This document shows, in pieces, positions 16,152 to 23,504 of a DNA stretch of 64,000 nucleotides. A program made the translations under genes and the position numbers. Under the pieces are notes generated by a model. The model searched no databases and had not been told where the DNA came from. It saw nothing but the letters and a program-made list of their open reading frames with translations. This stretch comes from Microbacterium sp. K24. Its GTDB lineage: Bacteria; Actinomycetota; Actinomycetes; Actinomycetales; Microbacteriaceae. The DNA is taken from positions 1-64,000 of the forward strand of contig NZ_SSDJ01000081.1 in assembly GCF_004794465.1 (NCBI RefSeq). Direction: 5' to 3'. Position 1 is the first letter of the stretch. The number at the start of each line of letters is the position of its first letter.

Positions 16152-17945
16152 ATGTCTCTGCGCAGGAGATTCCTCAACCCGATCGCCATCTCGGCGATCG
16201 CCGGCAGCGCGCTGCTGCTCTTCGCCGCCGTCGCCGGCCCCGCCATCTGGGGCGACGCTGCGGCCACGACAGATGTCTCGTCCCGCCTCCTCGGCGCGAG
16301 TGCCGCCCACCCGTTCGGCACCGACGAGCTCGGTCGCGACATCCTCGCCCGGGTGCTCGTCGCCACACGCCTGACGCTGCTGCTCACCCTGGGCGCGACG
16401 GCGATCGCGCTCTGCGGCGGGATCGTGTTCGGACTCGTCGTCAGCATCCTGCCGAAGTATCCGCGGCGCCTGTTCACCGGCCTGCTCGACATCCTGCTCG
16501 CGTTCCCGTGGCTGCTGATGGTGCTGTTCTTCACGGTCATCTGGGGAGCGACGGCGACCGGCGCGATGCTCGCGATCGGTTTCGCCGGCATCCCGTCTTT
16601 CGCCCGCCTCGTCTACAACCTCGCCGCCTCCGTGTCGGGGCGCGACTACGTGCGGGCCGCGCGGGTCGTCGGCGTCGGACCGGTCGGCGTGCTCCTGCGA
16701 CACGTGCTGCCGAACATCTCGAACCCGTTCTTCGTGAACGCCGCAGCCACCGCGAGCGTGACGCTGCTCTCCTTTGCGGGACTGTCGTTCCTCGGCCTGG
16801 GCGTGCAGGCGCCCGAATACGACTGGGGACGGATGCTGCAGGAGGGCATCCTCCGCATCTACGTCAACCCGCTCGCGGCCCTCGGACCCGGCCTCGCCGT
16901 GGTCCTCGCCGGACTCGTCTTCACCATGGTCAGCGAGGCGGTCGCGGGTTCGCGGGGCGCCGGGTTCCGCGCCGTCGCCGCGCGCGCGGCGGGAGCGGTC
17001 ACCATCTCCTCGCGTCGTCGTGAGCTCGTGGCACAGACCGCAGAGCCCGAGGGCGATGTGGTCGCCGAGATCCGCGACCTGCACATCGCATTCGCCACCC
17101 CCGACGGCGGCACCGTCGAGCGGGTCCGCGGCGTCGACCTGCGCATCGGCCGCGGCGAGGTCGTCGGCATCGTCGGCGAGTCCGGGTCGGGCAAGTCGCT
17201 GACGGCGATGGCACTGGCCGGTCTGCTCGGCGACGATGCCATCATCACCACCTCCGCCCACACCTTCGCCGGCATCGACATGACACGAGCTCCGTCCGCG
17301 GCCGATCGCGCACGCCTCGGCGTCGAGCTCGGCATGATCTTCCAGGACCCGCTGACCTCCCTGAACCCGGCGCTCACGATCGGCCGCCAGCTCACCGAGG
17401 TGCCCGAGGTGCACATGGGCATGCGGCCGAAGGAGGCGCGGGCACGGGCGGCCGACGCTCTCGACGCCGTCGGAATCCCGCACGCGGCGCAGCGGCTGAA
17501 GCAGTATCCCCACGAGTTCTCCGGGGGCATGCGGCAGCGGGCGATGATCGGCATGGCCATGACCGGGCGTCCGCGGCTGATCGTGGCCGATGAGCCGACC
17601 ACCGCGCTCGACGTGACGGTGCAGCGCCAGGTGATGGGCGTGCTGCATCGAGCGCAGGAGGAGACGGGCGCAGCGATCGTGTTCATCTCGCACGACATCG
17701 CGCTCGTGTCGGCGTTCTGCGACCGGGTGATCGTGATGAAGGACGGTCGTGCCGTCGAGACCCTCGATGCGCGCCGCATCCGCGAGGACGCCCGGCATCC
17801 GTATTCGAAGGCGCTGATCGCCTGCCTCCCCGACATGAACAGCGACCGCACGCAGCCGCTGCCGGTGATCCCGCCGGAGCTCGTGCCCGAGGCGCTCGAC
17901 GAGTCCCCTGACGATGTCCACGACGACCGGGAGGTGACGGTGTGA
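16152..17945 (+). CDS. Fused peptide-type ABC permease (DppC) and ATPase (DppD)
   Basis: The 597-residue protein joins two subunits that are usually separate. Residues 1 to about 270 are a DppC-like permease: HPFGTDELGRDILARV, several membrane helices, RDYVRAARVVGVGPVGVLLRHVLPN as the EAA loop and FLGLGVQAPEYDWGRML. After a linker (about 275-300) comes an ABC ATPase with Walker A GESGSGKS at 342-349, a Q-loop in IFQDPLTSLNP, signature FSGGMRQR near 456-463, Walker B LIVADEPTTALD and the ISHD switch. The ATPase ends in the oligopeptide-type C-terminal extension. Such fusions are known in Actinobacteria. The frame is open throughout, so this is not a sequencing join. Confidence 0.92.
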   Translation: MSLRRRFLNPIAISAIAGSALLLFAAVAGPAIWGDAAATTDVSSRLLGASAAHPFGTDELGRDILARVLVATRLTLLLTLGATAIALCGGIVFGLVVSILPKYPRRLFTGLLDILLAFPWLLMVLFFTVIWGATATGAMLAIGFAGIPSFARLVYNLAASVSGRDYVRAARVVGVGPVGVLLRHVLPNISNPFFVNAAATASVTLLSFAGLSFLGLGVQAPEYDWGRMLQEGILRIYVNPLAALGPGLAVVLAGLVFTMVSEAVAGSRGAGFRAVAARAAGAVTISSRRRELVAQTAEPEGDVVAEIRDLHIAFATPDGGTVERVRGVDLRIGRGEVVGIVGESGSGKSLTAMALAGLLGDDAIITTSAHTFAGIDMTRAPSAADRARLGVELGMIFQDPLTSLNPALTIGRQLTEVPEVHMGMRPKEARARAADALDAVGIPHAAQRLKQYPHEFSGGMRQRAMIGMAMTGRPRLIVADEPTTALDVTVQRQVMGVLHRAQEETGAAIVFISHDIALVSAFCDRVIVMKDGRAVETLDARRIREDARHPYSKALIACLPDMNSDRTQPLPVIPPELVPEALDESPDDVHDDREVTV

Positions 17946-18730
17946 GCACGCCCGAGAAGGTCAACGCGCTGGAGATCGAGAACCTGAGCGTCCGCTACGG
18001 CCGCACCCGTGTGGTCGAGAACGTGAGTCTCGCCGTGCCGAAGGGGCGAACGGTGGGCCTGGTCGGGGAGTCGGGATCGGGCAAGAGCACGATCGCCGCC
18101 GCCGCGGTGGGGCTGGTTCGGCCGGAGTCGGGATCGATCAGAGTGGATGGAGCGGATGCCGTGGGCGCGAACGCCGCGGCCCGTCGCACTCGCCGCCGGA
18201 TGCAGCTGGTGTTCCAGGATCCGTTCTCGGCGCTCGACCCGCTCATGCCGATCGGCGACTCGATCGCGGAGGCGCTGCGGGCGACCGGCCGCCGGTGGAG
18301 CCGGGCCCAGCGGGTGGCGCGGGTGCGCGAGCTGCTGACCCAGGTGCACCTCGACCCGGATCGCGCCGACGAGAGGCCCAGCGCGTTCTCCGGCGGCCAG
18401 CGGCAGCGCATCACGATCGCTCGGGCGCTGGCGGGGGAGCCGTCGGTGCTCATCGCCGACGAGGTCACCAGTGCGCTCGACGTGTCGGTGCAGGGGGCGA
18501 TCCTCAACCTGCTGCGCGAGCTGCAGCAGGAGCTCGACATCTCGATGCTCTTCATCTCGCACAACCTCGCAGTCGTGCGGTACATCAGCGACGAGGTGTG
18601 CGTGATGCGGCATGGCAAGCTGGTCGAGGGCGGCCCGACGGAGACGCTGCTCGCGGCTCCGGGCGACCCCTACACGCAGGATCTGCTCGACGCGGTGCCT
18701 GTGCTCGGCGAGAGGATGCAGTTCGGATGA
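17942..18730 (+). CDS. Peptide-type ABC ATPase, DppF-like
   Basis: The 262-residue protein energises the importer with the ATPase half of the preceding fusion. Walker A GESGSGKST is at 42-50, the Q-loop at LVFQDPFSALDPL, signature FSGGQRQR, Walker B VLIADEVTSALD (Glu followed by Val rather than Pro) and the ISHN switch in place of the more usual ISHD. The GTG start overlaps the fusion stop. It lacks most of the C-terminal extension typical of DppF, ending soon after the DPYTQ-LLDAVP segment. Confidence 0.9.
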   Translation: MSTPEKVNALEIENLSVRYGRTRVVENVSLAVPKGRTVGLVGESGSGKSTIAAAAVGLVRPESGSIRVDGADAVGANAAARRTRRRMQLVFQDPFSALDPLMPIGDSIAEALRATGRRWSRAQRVARVRELLTQVHLDPDRADERPSAFSGGQRQRITIARALAGEPSVLIADEVTSALDVSVQGAILNLLRELQQELDISMLFISHNLAVVRYISDEVCVMRHGKLVEGGPTETLLAAPGDPYTQDLLDAVPVLGERMQFG

Positions 18731-19914
18731 CGCCACGGTTCGCGGATGCCGCAGCGGAAGAGCTGCGCGAGGACCTGATCGCGGTGCGGCGGGAGCTGCA
18801 CCGGGCGGTGGAGATCGGCCTCGACCTTCCGCACACGCAGGCGATCCTGCTGCGCGAACTGGAAGGACTCGGCCTCGAGATCACGCGCGGCACGTCGCTG
18901 TCGTCGATCACGGCCGTGCTGCGCGGCGGTCGACCCGGGCCGGTGGTCCTGCTGCGTGGAGACATGGACGGACTCCCGGTCGCCGAGGCGACAGGCCTGC
19001 CGTTCGCCTCGACCTCGGGCGCGATGCACGCGTGCGGGCACGACCTGCACATGGCCGGTCTCCTGGGTGCCATCCGCCTGCTGGTCGCCCGTCGGGACGA
19101 GCTGCCCGGCACCGTGATCTTCATGTTCCAGCCCGGCGAGGAGGGGCAGGCCGGCGGTCGCATCATGATCGAGGAGGGCGTCCTCGACGCCGCGGGGGAA
19201 CGCCCGGTCGCGGCGTACGCGATCCACGTCGACAGCGCGACGCCGCGCGGGCAGCTCGTCACGCGCGAGGGCGCCATGATGGCGAGCGCCAGCGCGATGC
19301 GCATGACGCTCCGGGGCACGGGCGGTCACGCCGCGTTCCCGCAGCTCGGGATCGACCCGGTGCCCGTGGCCGCGCAGCTCATCCTCGCGGTGCAGACCTT
19401 CGCCGCGCGGCGACTGCCCGCCACCGACCAGGCCGTGATCTCGATCACCCGGCTCAGCAGCGACTCCGAGGCGAGCAACGTGCTCGCGGCGAGCGTGTCG
19501 CTCGAGGCGAACATCCGCACGCTGTCGCAGGCCACGCTCGACACGGTGCGCGCGCAGCTGCCGGTGCTGCTCACGGGCATCGCGGAGGCGAACGGCTGCA
19601 CGCTCGAGATCGAGTTCATCGCGTCGTACCCGGTGACCTACAACGATCCGGCCGAGACGCGCGAGGTGCTCGCGGTGCTCGACGAGGTGGTCGGGGTGGA
19701 GCGGGTCACACGGCTGGAAGCGCCCTCGATGGCCTCAGAGGACTTCTCGTACGTGCTGCAGGAGGTGCCGGGCACCCTGGTCTTCGTGGGCGCCGCGCCC
19801 GACAGCGGACCGCTGCCGCTCCACTCCGACGACGCGATCTTCGACGACGCGGTGCTGCCCCTGCAGGCGCAGGTGCTCGCCGAGCTCGCGTGGCGGAGGC
19901 TTGACCGCGGCTGA
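18727..19914 (+). CDS. M20D-family amidohydrolase/carboxypeptidase
   Basis: The 395-residue protein is an M20 peptidase of the aminoacylase/IAA-amino-acid hydrolase type. Metal-site residues are visible: RGDMDGLPV (77-85), HACGHDLH at 101-108 with Cys103 and His105, QPGEEG with Glu138/139, and the late GPLPLHSDDAIFDD. Members remove an acyl or aryl group from an N-acylated amino acid or short peptide. It ends the operon with the peptide-type importer, so it probably cleaves the imported substrate. ATG overlaps the ATPase stop. A hairpin follows the gene. Confidence 0.9.
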   Translation: MTPRFADAAAEELREDLIAVRRELHRAVEIGLDLPHTQAILLRELEGLGLEITRGTSLSSITAVLRGGRPGPVVLLRGDMDGLPVAEATGLPFASTSGAMHACGHDLHMAGLLGAIRLLVARRDELPGTVIFMFQPGEEGQAGGRIMIEEGVLDAAGERPVAAYAIHVDSATPRGQLVTREGAMMASASAMRMTLRGTGGHAAFPQLGIDPVPVAAQLILAVQTFAARRLPATDQAVISITRLSSDSEASNVLAASVSLEANIRTLSQATLDTVRAQLPVLLTGIAEANGCTLEIEFIASYPVTYNDPAETREVLAVLDEVVGVERVTRLEAPSMASEDFSYVLQEVPGTLVFVGAAPDSGPLPLHSDDAIFDDAVLPLQAQVLAELAWRRLDRG

Positions 19915-19916
19915 CC

Positions 19917-19941
19917 GGTCATGGCTCAGGGCACCATGACC
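19917..19941 (+). terminator. Hairpin after the M20 gene (terminator candidate)
   Basis: A perfect 8-base stem, ggtcatgg at 19917-19924 with ccatgacc at 19934-19941, has a 9-base loop and begins three bases after the M20 stop. There is no T-run, so termination is a guess from position. Confidence 0.4.
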
Positions 19942-20045
19942 ACGCACTGGTTATAGCCCGGAGCCACATACTCCGAAGTCCCTCCGCCAGCCAGGCTGGT
20001 ATCTGCCGGCTTCAGCGCGGATGCCGGCGGAAAGGGACACCCATC

Positions 20046-21407
20046 ATGACCTCGGCATCCACCGCGACGCGCGGCTCAGGCGCAGCATCCGGAAAGAACG
20101 GCCCGGCCGCGCCGTCGCAGATCCGCACCATCGTCGCATCGAGCGTCGTCGGCACCACCGTCGAGTGGTTCGACTTCTTCGCCTACTCGACGGCGGCGGC
20201 CCTCATCCTCAACGGACTGTTCTTCCCCGACTACGACCCGCTGGTCGGCACGATCCTCGCCTTCGGCGGCATCGCCGTCGGGTATTTCGGGCGCCCGCTC
20301 GGCTCGATCGTGTTCGGGCACTTCGGCGACCGCATCGGACGCAAGCAGATGCTCGTGATCTCACTCGTGCTCATGGGTGCTGCCACGTTCCTCATCGGCC
20401 TCCTCCCGACCTACGCTGCGATCGGGATCGCCGCACCGATCCTGCTGATGGTGCTGCGCTTCGTGCAGGGTTTCGCTCTCGGCGGCGAGTGGGGCGGCGC
20501 GGTGCTGCTGGTCGTCGAGCACGCCGAACCCCGCCGGCGGGCGTTCCTCGGCAGCTTCCCGCAGGTCGGGCTCGCGCTCGGTCTCACCCTGTCGACCCTG
20601 GTGTTCCTGCCCCTCGTCGCACTGCCCGGCGACGCGTTCGCCGAGTGGGGCTGGCGGGTTCCGTTCCTGATCAGCGCCGTCCTGGTTCTCGTCGGCCTGT
20701 TCATCCGTCTGAAGATCACCGAGACCCCCGAGTTCGAGAAGATGCGGGATGCCGGCAAGGCCGCCAAGGTGCCGCTGTGGGACACCCTCAAGACCCACCC
20801 GGCCCAGGTGCTACTCGCCGCCCTCAGCTTCGCCGTGATCGGCGCCGTCTTCTACATGCTGTTCACCTTCAGCCTCACCTACGGCACCGAGTTCATCGGT
20901 CACGAGCGGTCCGAGATGCTCACGATCGCGACGATCTGCTCGGTGCTGGCGCTGGGCGGTCTGCCGCTGGCCGGAAAGCTGGCCGACCGCTTCGGCGTGG
21001 CCAAGGTCTTCGCCGCGGGCACGATCCTGTCGGTGCTGCTGGCCTTCCCCGCGTTCTGGCTCATCGACACCGGCAGTCTCGCCGCCGCCTACGCCGCCTA
21101 CCTCGCGATGACGATCGCGTTCTGCGCCACCTACGGCACTCTCGGCGTGCTGTACGCCCAGGCCTTCGACGTGCGCATCCGGTACACGGGCATGTCGCTG
21201 GCGCTCGGGATCGGCACGATCATCGGCTCGGCGTTCGTGCCGATCATCTACCTCGAGCTGCTGTCGGTCTTCGGCGGCTCGTGGGCGATCGCGCTCTACA
21301 TCGTGGTGGCGGGCCTCGTCACTCTCGTCTCGGCGACGCTCCTGCACCTACTCACCGGTCGCGCCGCACGGCGCACCGGCCCCGCAACCGAAGGATCCGC
21401 TCGATGA
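20046..21407 (+). CDS. MFS transporter, metabolite:H+ symporter (MHS) family
   Basis: The 453-residue protein has twelve predicted membrane segments and MHS signatures: SSVVGTTVEWFDFFAY near 32-47, FGHFGDRIGRKQML after helix 2, RFVQGFALGGEWGGAVLL in helix 4-5 and a repeat of the GDR-G motif as GKLADRFGVAK. MHS carriers import organic acids such as alpha-ketoglutarate, shikimate or betaines with protons. An aaaggga ribosome site precedes the ATG. The four-base overlap with a CoA-transferase suggests that it imports the acid which that enzyme activates. Confidence 0.9.
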   Translation: MTSASTATRGSGAASGKNGPAAPSQIRTIVASSVVGTTVEWFDFFAYSTAAALILNGLFFPDYDPLVGTILAFGGIAVGYFGRPLGSIVFGHFGDRIGRKQMLVISLVLMGAATFLIGLLPTYAAIGIAAPILLMVLRFVQGFALGGEWGGAVLLVVEHAEPRRRAFLGSFPQVGLALGLTLSTLVFLPLVALPGDAFAEWGWRVPFLISAVLVLVGLFIRLKITETPEFEKMRDAGKAAKVPLWDTLKTHPAQVLLAALSFAVIGAVFYMLFTFSLTYGTEFIGHERSEMLTIATICSVLALGGLPLAGKLADRFGVAKVFAAGTILSVLLAFPAFWLIDTGSLAAAYAAYLAMTIAFCATYGTLGVLYAQAFDVRIRYTGMSLALGIGTIIGSAFVPIIYLELLSVFGGSWAIALYIVVAGLVTLVSATLLHLLTGRAARRTGPATEGSAR

Positions 21408-22669
21408 TCGACGACGCGACGCGCGCCCTGCTGAACACCCTCGGCGGAGTGGATGCCGCACCCGGCTCCCTCGACGGCGTCGTCGTGCTCGACGTCACGC
21501 GTGTGGTCGCGGGTCCGTACTGCTCGATGATCCTCGCCGATCTCGGTGCGACCGTGATCAAGGTCGAGAACCCGGGCGACCCCGACTACACGCGCACGTT
21601 CCCGCCGCTGCTCGAGCGACAGGGGGAGGAGCCGCTCAGCGGTTTCTTCGCGCAGTACAACCGGAACAAGCTCGGCGTCACGCTGAATCTGAAGAGCCCG
21701 GATGCCGCGGCGGTGCTCGACCGTCTCGTCGAGAAGGCCGACGTGCTGGTCGAGAACTTTCGCCCCGGCACGATGCACCGGCTCGGGCACGGCTACGACC
21801 GCCTGCGCACGGTGAACCCGCGCCTCGTCTACGCGGCGCTCAGCGGGTACGGGCAGACCGGGCCGTACCGGTTGCGCCCGGCGTACGACAACAGCGCGCA
21901 GGCGACCGGCGGCCTGTGGTCGATGAACGGTCCGGCCGGCGGCCCCCCGACACGGGTCGGCACGATCATCGGCGACCTCGCCGCCAGCCTGTACGGGGTC
22001 ATCGGCGTGCTGTCCGCTCTGCGCCACGTCGAGCGCACCGGCGAGGGCCAGCTCGTCGACGTCTCGCAGCAGGACTCGGTGCTCACCCTTACCGAGAATG
22101 CGGTCGTGGCATACACGGTCGACGGCACGATCCCGGAGCCCCTCGGCAACGAGCATCCGTTCGTCCGGCCGTACGAGCTGTTCCCGTGCCGCGACGGGTT
22201 CGTGTTCTTCGGCGGGTACACCGACAAGTTCTGGCGCATCTCGTGCGAGACGTTCGGCACCGCCGCCGACTGGGAGGCGCATCCCGACCTGCACACCATG
22301 GCCGCGCGCTTCGACGCGGAGGTCTACCGCACGGAGGTGCGGCCGATGGTCGAGCGCTGGTTCGCCGACCGCACCAAGGCCGAGCTGGAGCAGCTGGCCG
22401 GCGATCTCGTGCCGCTGAGCGCGGTGAAGGACATCGGGGAGGTCGTGGAGGACCCGCAGATCGCCGCCCGCGGGATGATCGTGGAGGCCGAGTACCCGGG
22501 CCACGGCACGCTGCGCACCTTCGGCTCGCCGGTGAAGCTCGATCGCACCCCGGCCAAGACGTCGGGGCTCGCACCGGAGATGGGCCAGCACACGGCCGAC
22601 GTACTGCGCGATCTGCTCGGGTTCTCGCCCGACGACGTCGAGGCCCTGCGCGCGGGAGGCGCGATCTGA
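21404..22669 (+). CDS. Class III (CaiB/BaiF) CoA-transferase
   Basis: The 421-residue protein has VVVLDVTRVVAGPYCSMILADLGA, VENFRPGTMHRLGHGYDRL and the presumed nucleophile in RPAYDNSAQATGG. It is paralogous to the enzyme at 1194, with matching segments along the length (for example FFGGYTDKFW against FFGAYTDKLW and AGDLVPLSAVKDIGEVVEDP against AGDVVPLTAVKTIGEVVEDP). The pair probably use similar acids, but this copy is coupled to an importer and an enoyl-CoA hydratase instead of HMG-CoA lyase. The ATG overlaps the transporter stop. Confidence 0.9.
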   Translation: MIDDATRALLNTLGGVDAAPGSLDGVVVLDVTRVVAGPYCSMILADLGATVIKVENPGDPDYTRTFPPLLERQGEEPLSGFFAQYNRNKLGVTLNLKSPDAAAVLDRLVEKADVLVENFRPGTMHRLGHGYDRLRTVNPRLVYAALSGYGQTGPYRLRPAYDNSAQATGGLWSMNGPAGGPPTRVGTIIGDLAASLYGVIGVLSALRHVERTGEGQLVDVSQQDSVLTLTENAVVAYTVDGTIPEPLGNEHPFVRPYELFPCRDGFVFFGGYTDKFWRISCETFGTAADWEAHPDLHTMAARFDAEVYRTEVRPMVERWFADRTKAELEQLAGDLVPLSAVKDIGEVVEDPQIAARGMIVEAEYPGHGTLRTFGSPVKLDRTPAKTSGLAPEMGQHTADVLRDLLGFSPDDVEALRAGGAI

Positions 22670-23445
22670 TGCCCGGCATCCGTCTGGAAAGGCACGGTGC
22701 CATCGGACTCATCACGATCGATCGGCCCGAGAAGCTCAATGCGATGACGCTGTCCATGTACGACGAGCTCGGCGCCGCGTTCGCCGAGGTGCGCGACGAC
22801 GCCGGCATCGGGGTCGCGGTGCTCACGGGCGAGGGGGATCGCGCGTTCTGCGTCGGGGCGGACCTCGGCGAGTCGATTCCCGCGCTGACCGAGGAGCGAT
22901 TCGACATCAGCGAGTGGGATGCCGCGCACCAGAAGCACTCGACGCTCGAGAAGCCCGTGATCGCCGCGATCAACGGCCTGGCTCTGGGCGCCGGATTCGA
23001 GATCATGCTGTCGACCGACATCCGGCTCGCCGCGGCCCACGCCGAGTTCGGGCTGCCGGAGACCGGGGTGGGCGTCGTGCCGGCGGGCGGCACGCTGGTG
23101 CGGCTCATGCGGCAGATCCCGTACGCCTTCGCGATGGATCTGATGCTGCGCGGAGAGCGGATCGACGCCGACACCGCGCTCCGCTATGGACTCGTCAACC
23201 GCGTGGTGCTGGCATCCGACCTCCGCGACGAGGCGCTCGCCGTGGCGGAGCAGCTGCTGGCGAAGAGCCGCACCGCCGTCGCAACCGTGAAGCGCGCGGT
23301 GCGCGCCCTGCAGGATCTGCCGGAGGACGAGGCGTTCCGTCAGGAGGCCGTCATCGGACAGCAGGCGTTCGCGAGCGCCGACGCCCGGGAGGGTCTCGCT
23401 GCTTTCGCTGCGCGCCGTGCGCCGGTCTTCCCCTCGCACGGCTAG
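22669..23445 (+). CDS. Enoyl-CoA hydratase/isomerase
   Basis: The 258-residue crotonase-fold protein has ITIDRPEKLNAMT, the CoA-binding FCVGADLGE segment, the oxyanion loop INGLALGAGFEIMLSTDIRLA with Glu in the GFE position, and FGLPETGVGVVPAGG supplying the second catalytic Glu. Both acids are present, so it is probably a hydratase. The start codon shares a base with the CoA-transferase stop (TGATG). Methylglutaconyl-CoA hydratase would be a logical role if this operon feeds the HMG-CoA lyase, but the substrate is not fixed by sequence. Confidence 0.88.
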   Translation: MPGIRLERHGAIGLITIDRPEKLNAMTLSMYDELGAAFAEVRDDAGIGVAVLTGEGDRAFCVGADLGESIPALTEERFDISEWDAAHQKHSTLEKPVIAAINGLALGAGFEIMLSTDIRLAAAHAEFGLPETGVGVVPAGGTLVRLMRQIPYAFAMDLMLRGERIDADTALRYGLVNRVVLASDLRDEALAVAEQLLAKSRTAVATVKRAVRALQDLPEDEAFRQEAVIGQQAFASADAREGLAAFAARRAPVFPSHG

Positions 23446-23447
23446 GC

Positions 23448-23492
23448 GGAAGCGGCGCTCGTAGACTGCTGTCGACCCCGCTGGCCGCTTCC
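23448..23492. promoter_or_regulatory. 9-base inverted repeat around a possible -10 box of the GAF-PucR gene
   Basis: ggaagcggc at 23448-23456 and gccgcttcc at 23484-23492 flank a TAGACT box at 23462-23467. No good -35 is visible. The arrangement could be an autoregulatory site, or a hairpin ending the preceding operon. Confidence 0.4.
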
Positions 23493-23504
23493 CGAGGAGA
23501 TGCG

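Noticed and set aside
16059..18736. Minus-strand frames of more than 600 codons opposite the ABC fusion and ATPase
   Set aside because: Arg/His/Asp-rich composition without motifs, while the plus strand carries full Walker and signature motifs.
19915..20045. Riboswitch upstream of the MHS transporter
   Set aside because: I see a hairpin after the M20 gene and a small gccagc/ggctgg-type fold but no known riboswitch core.
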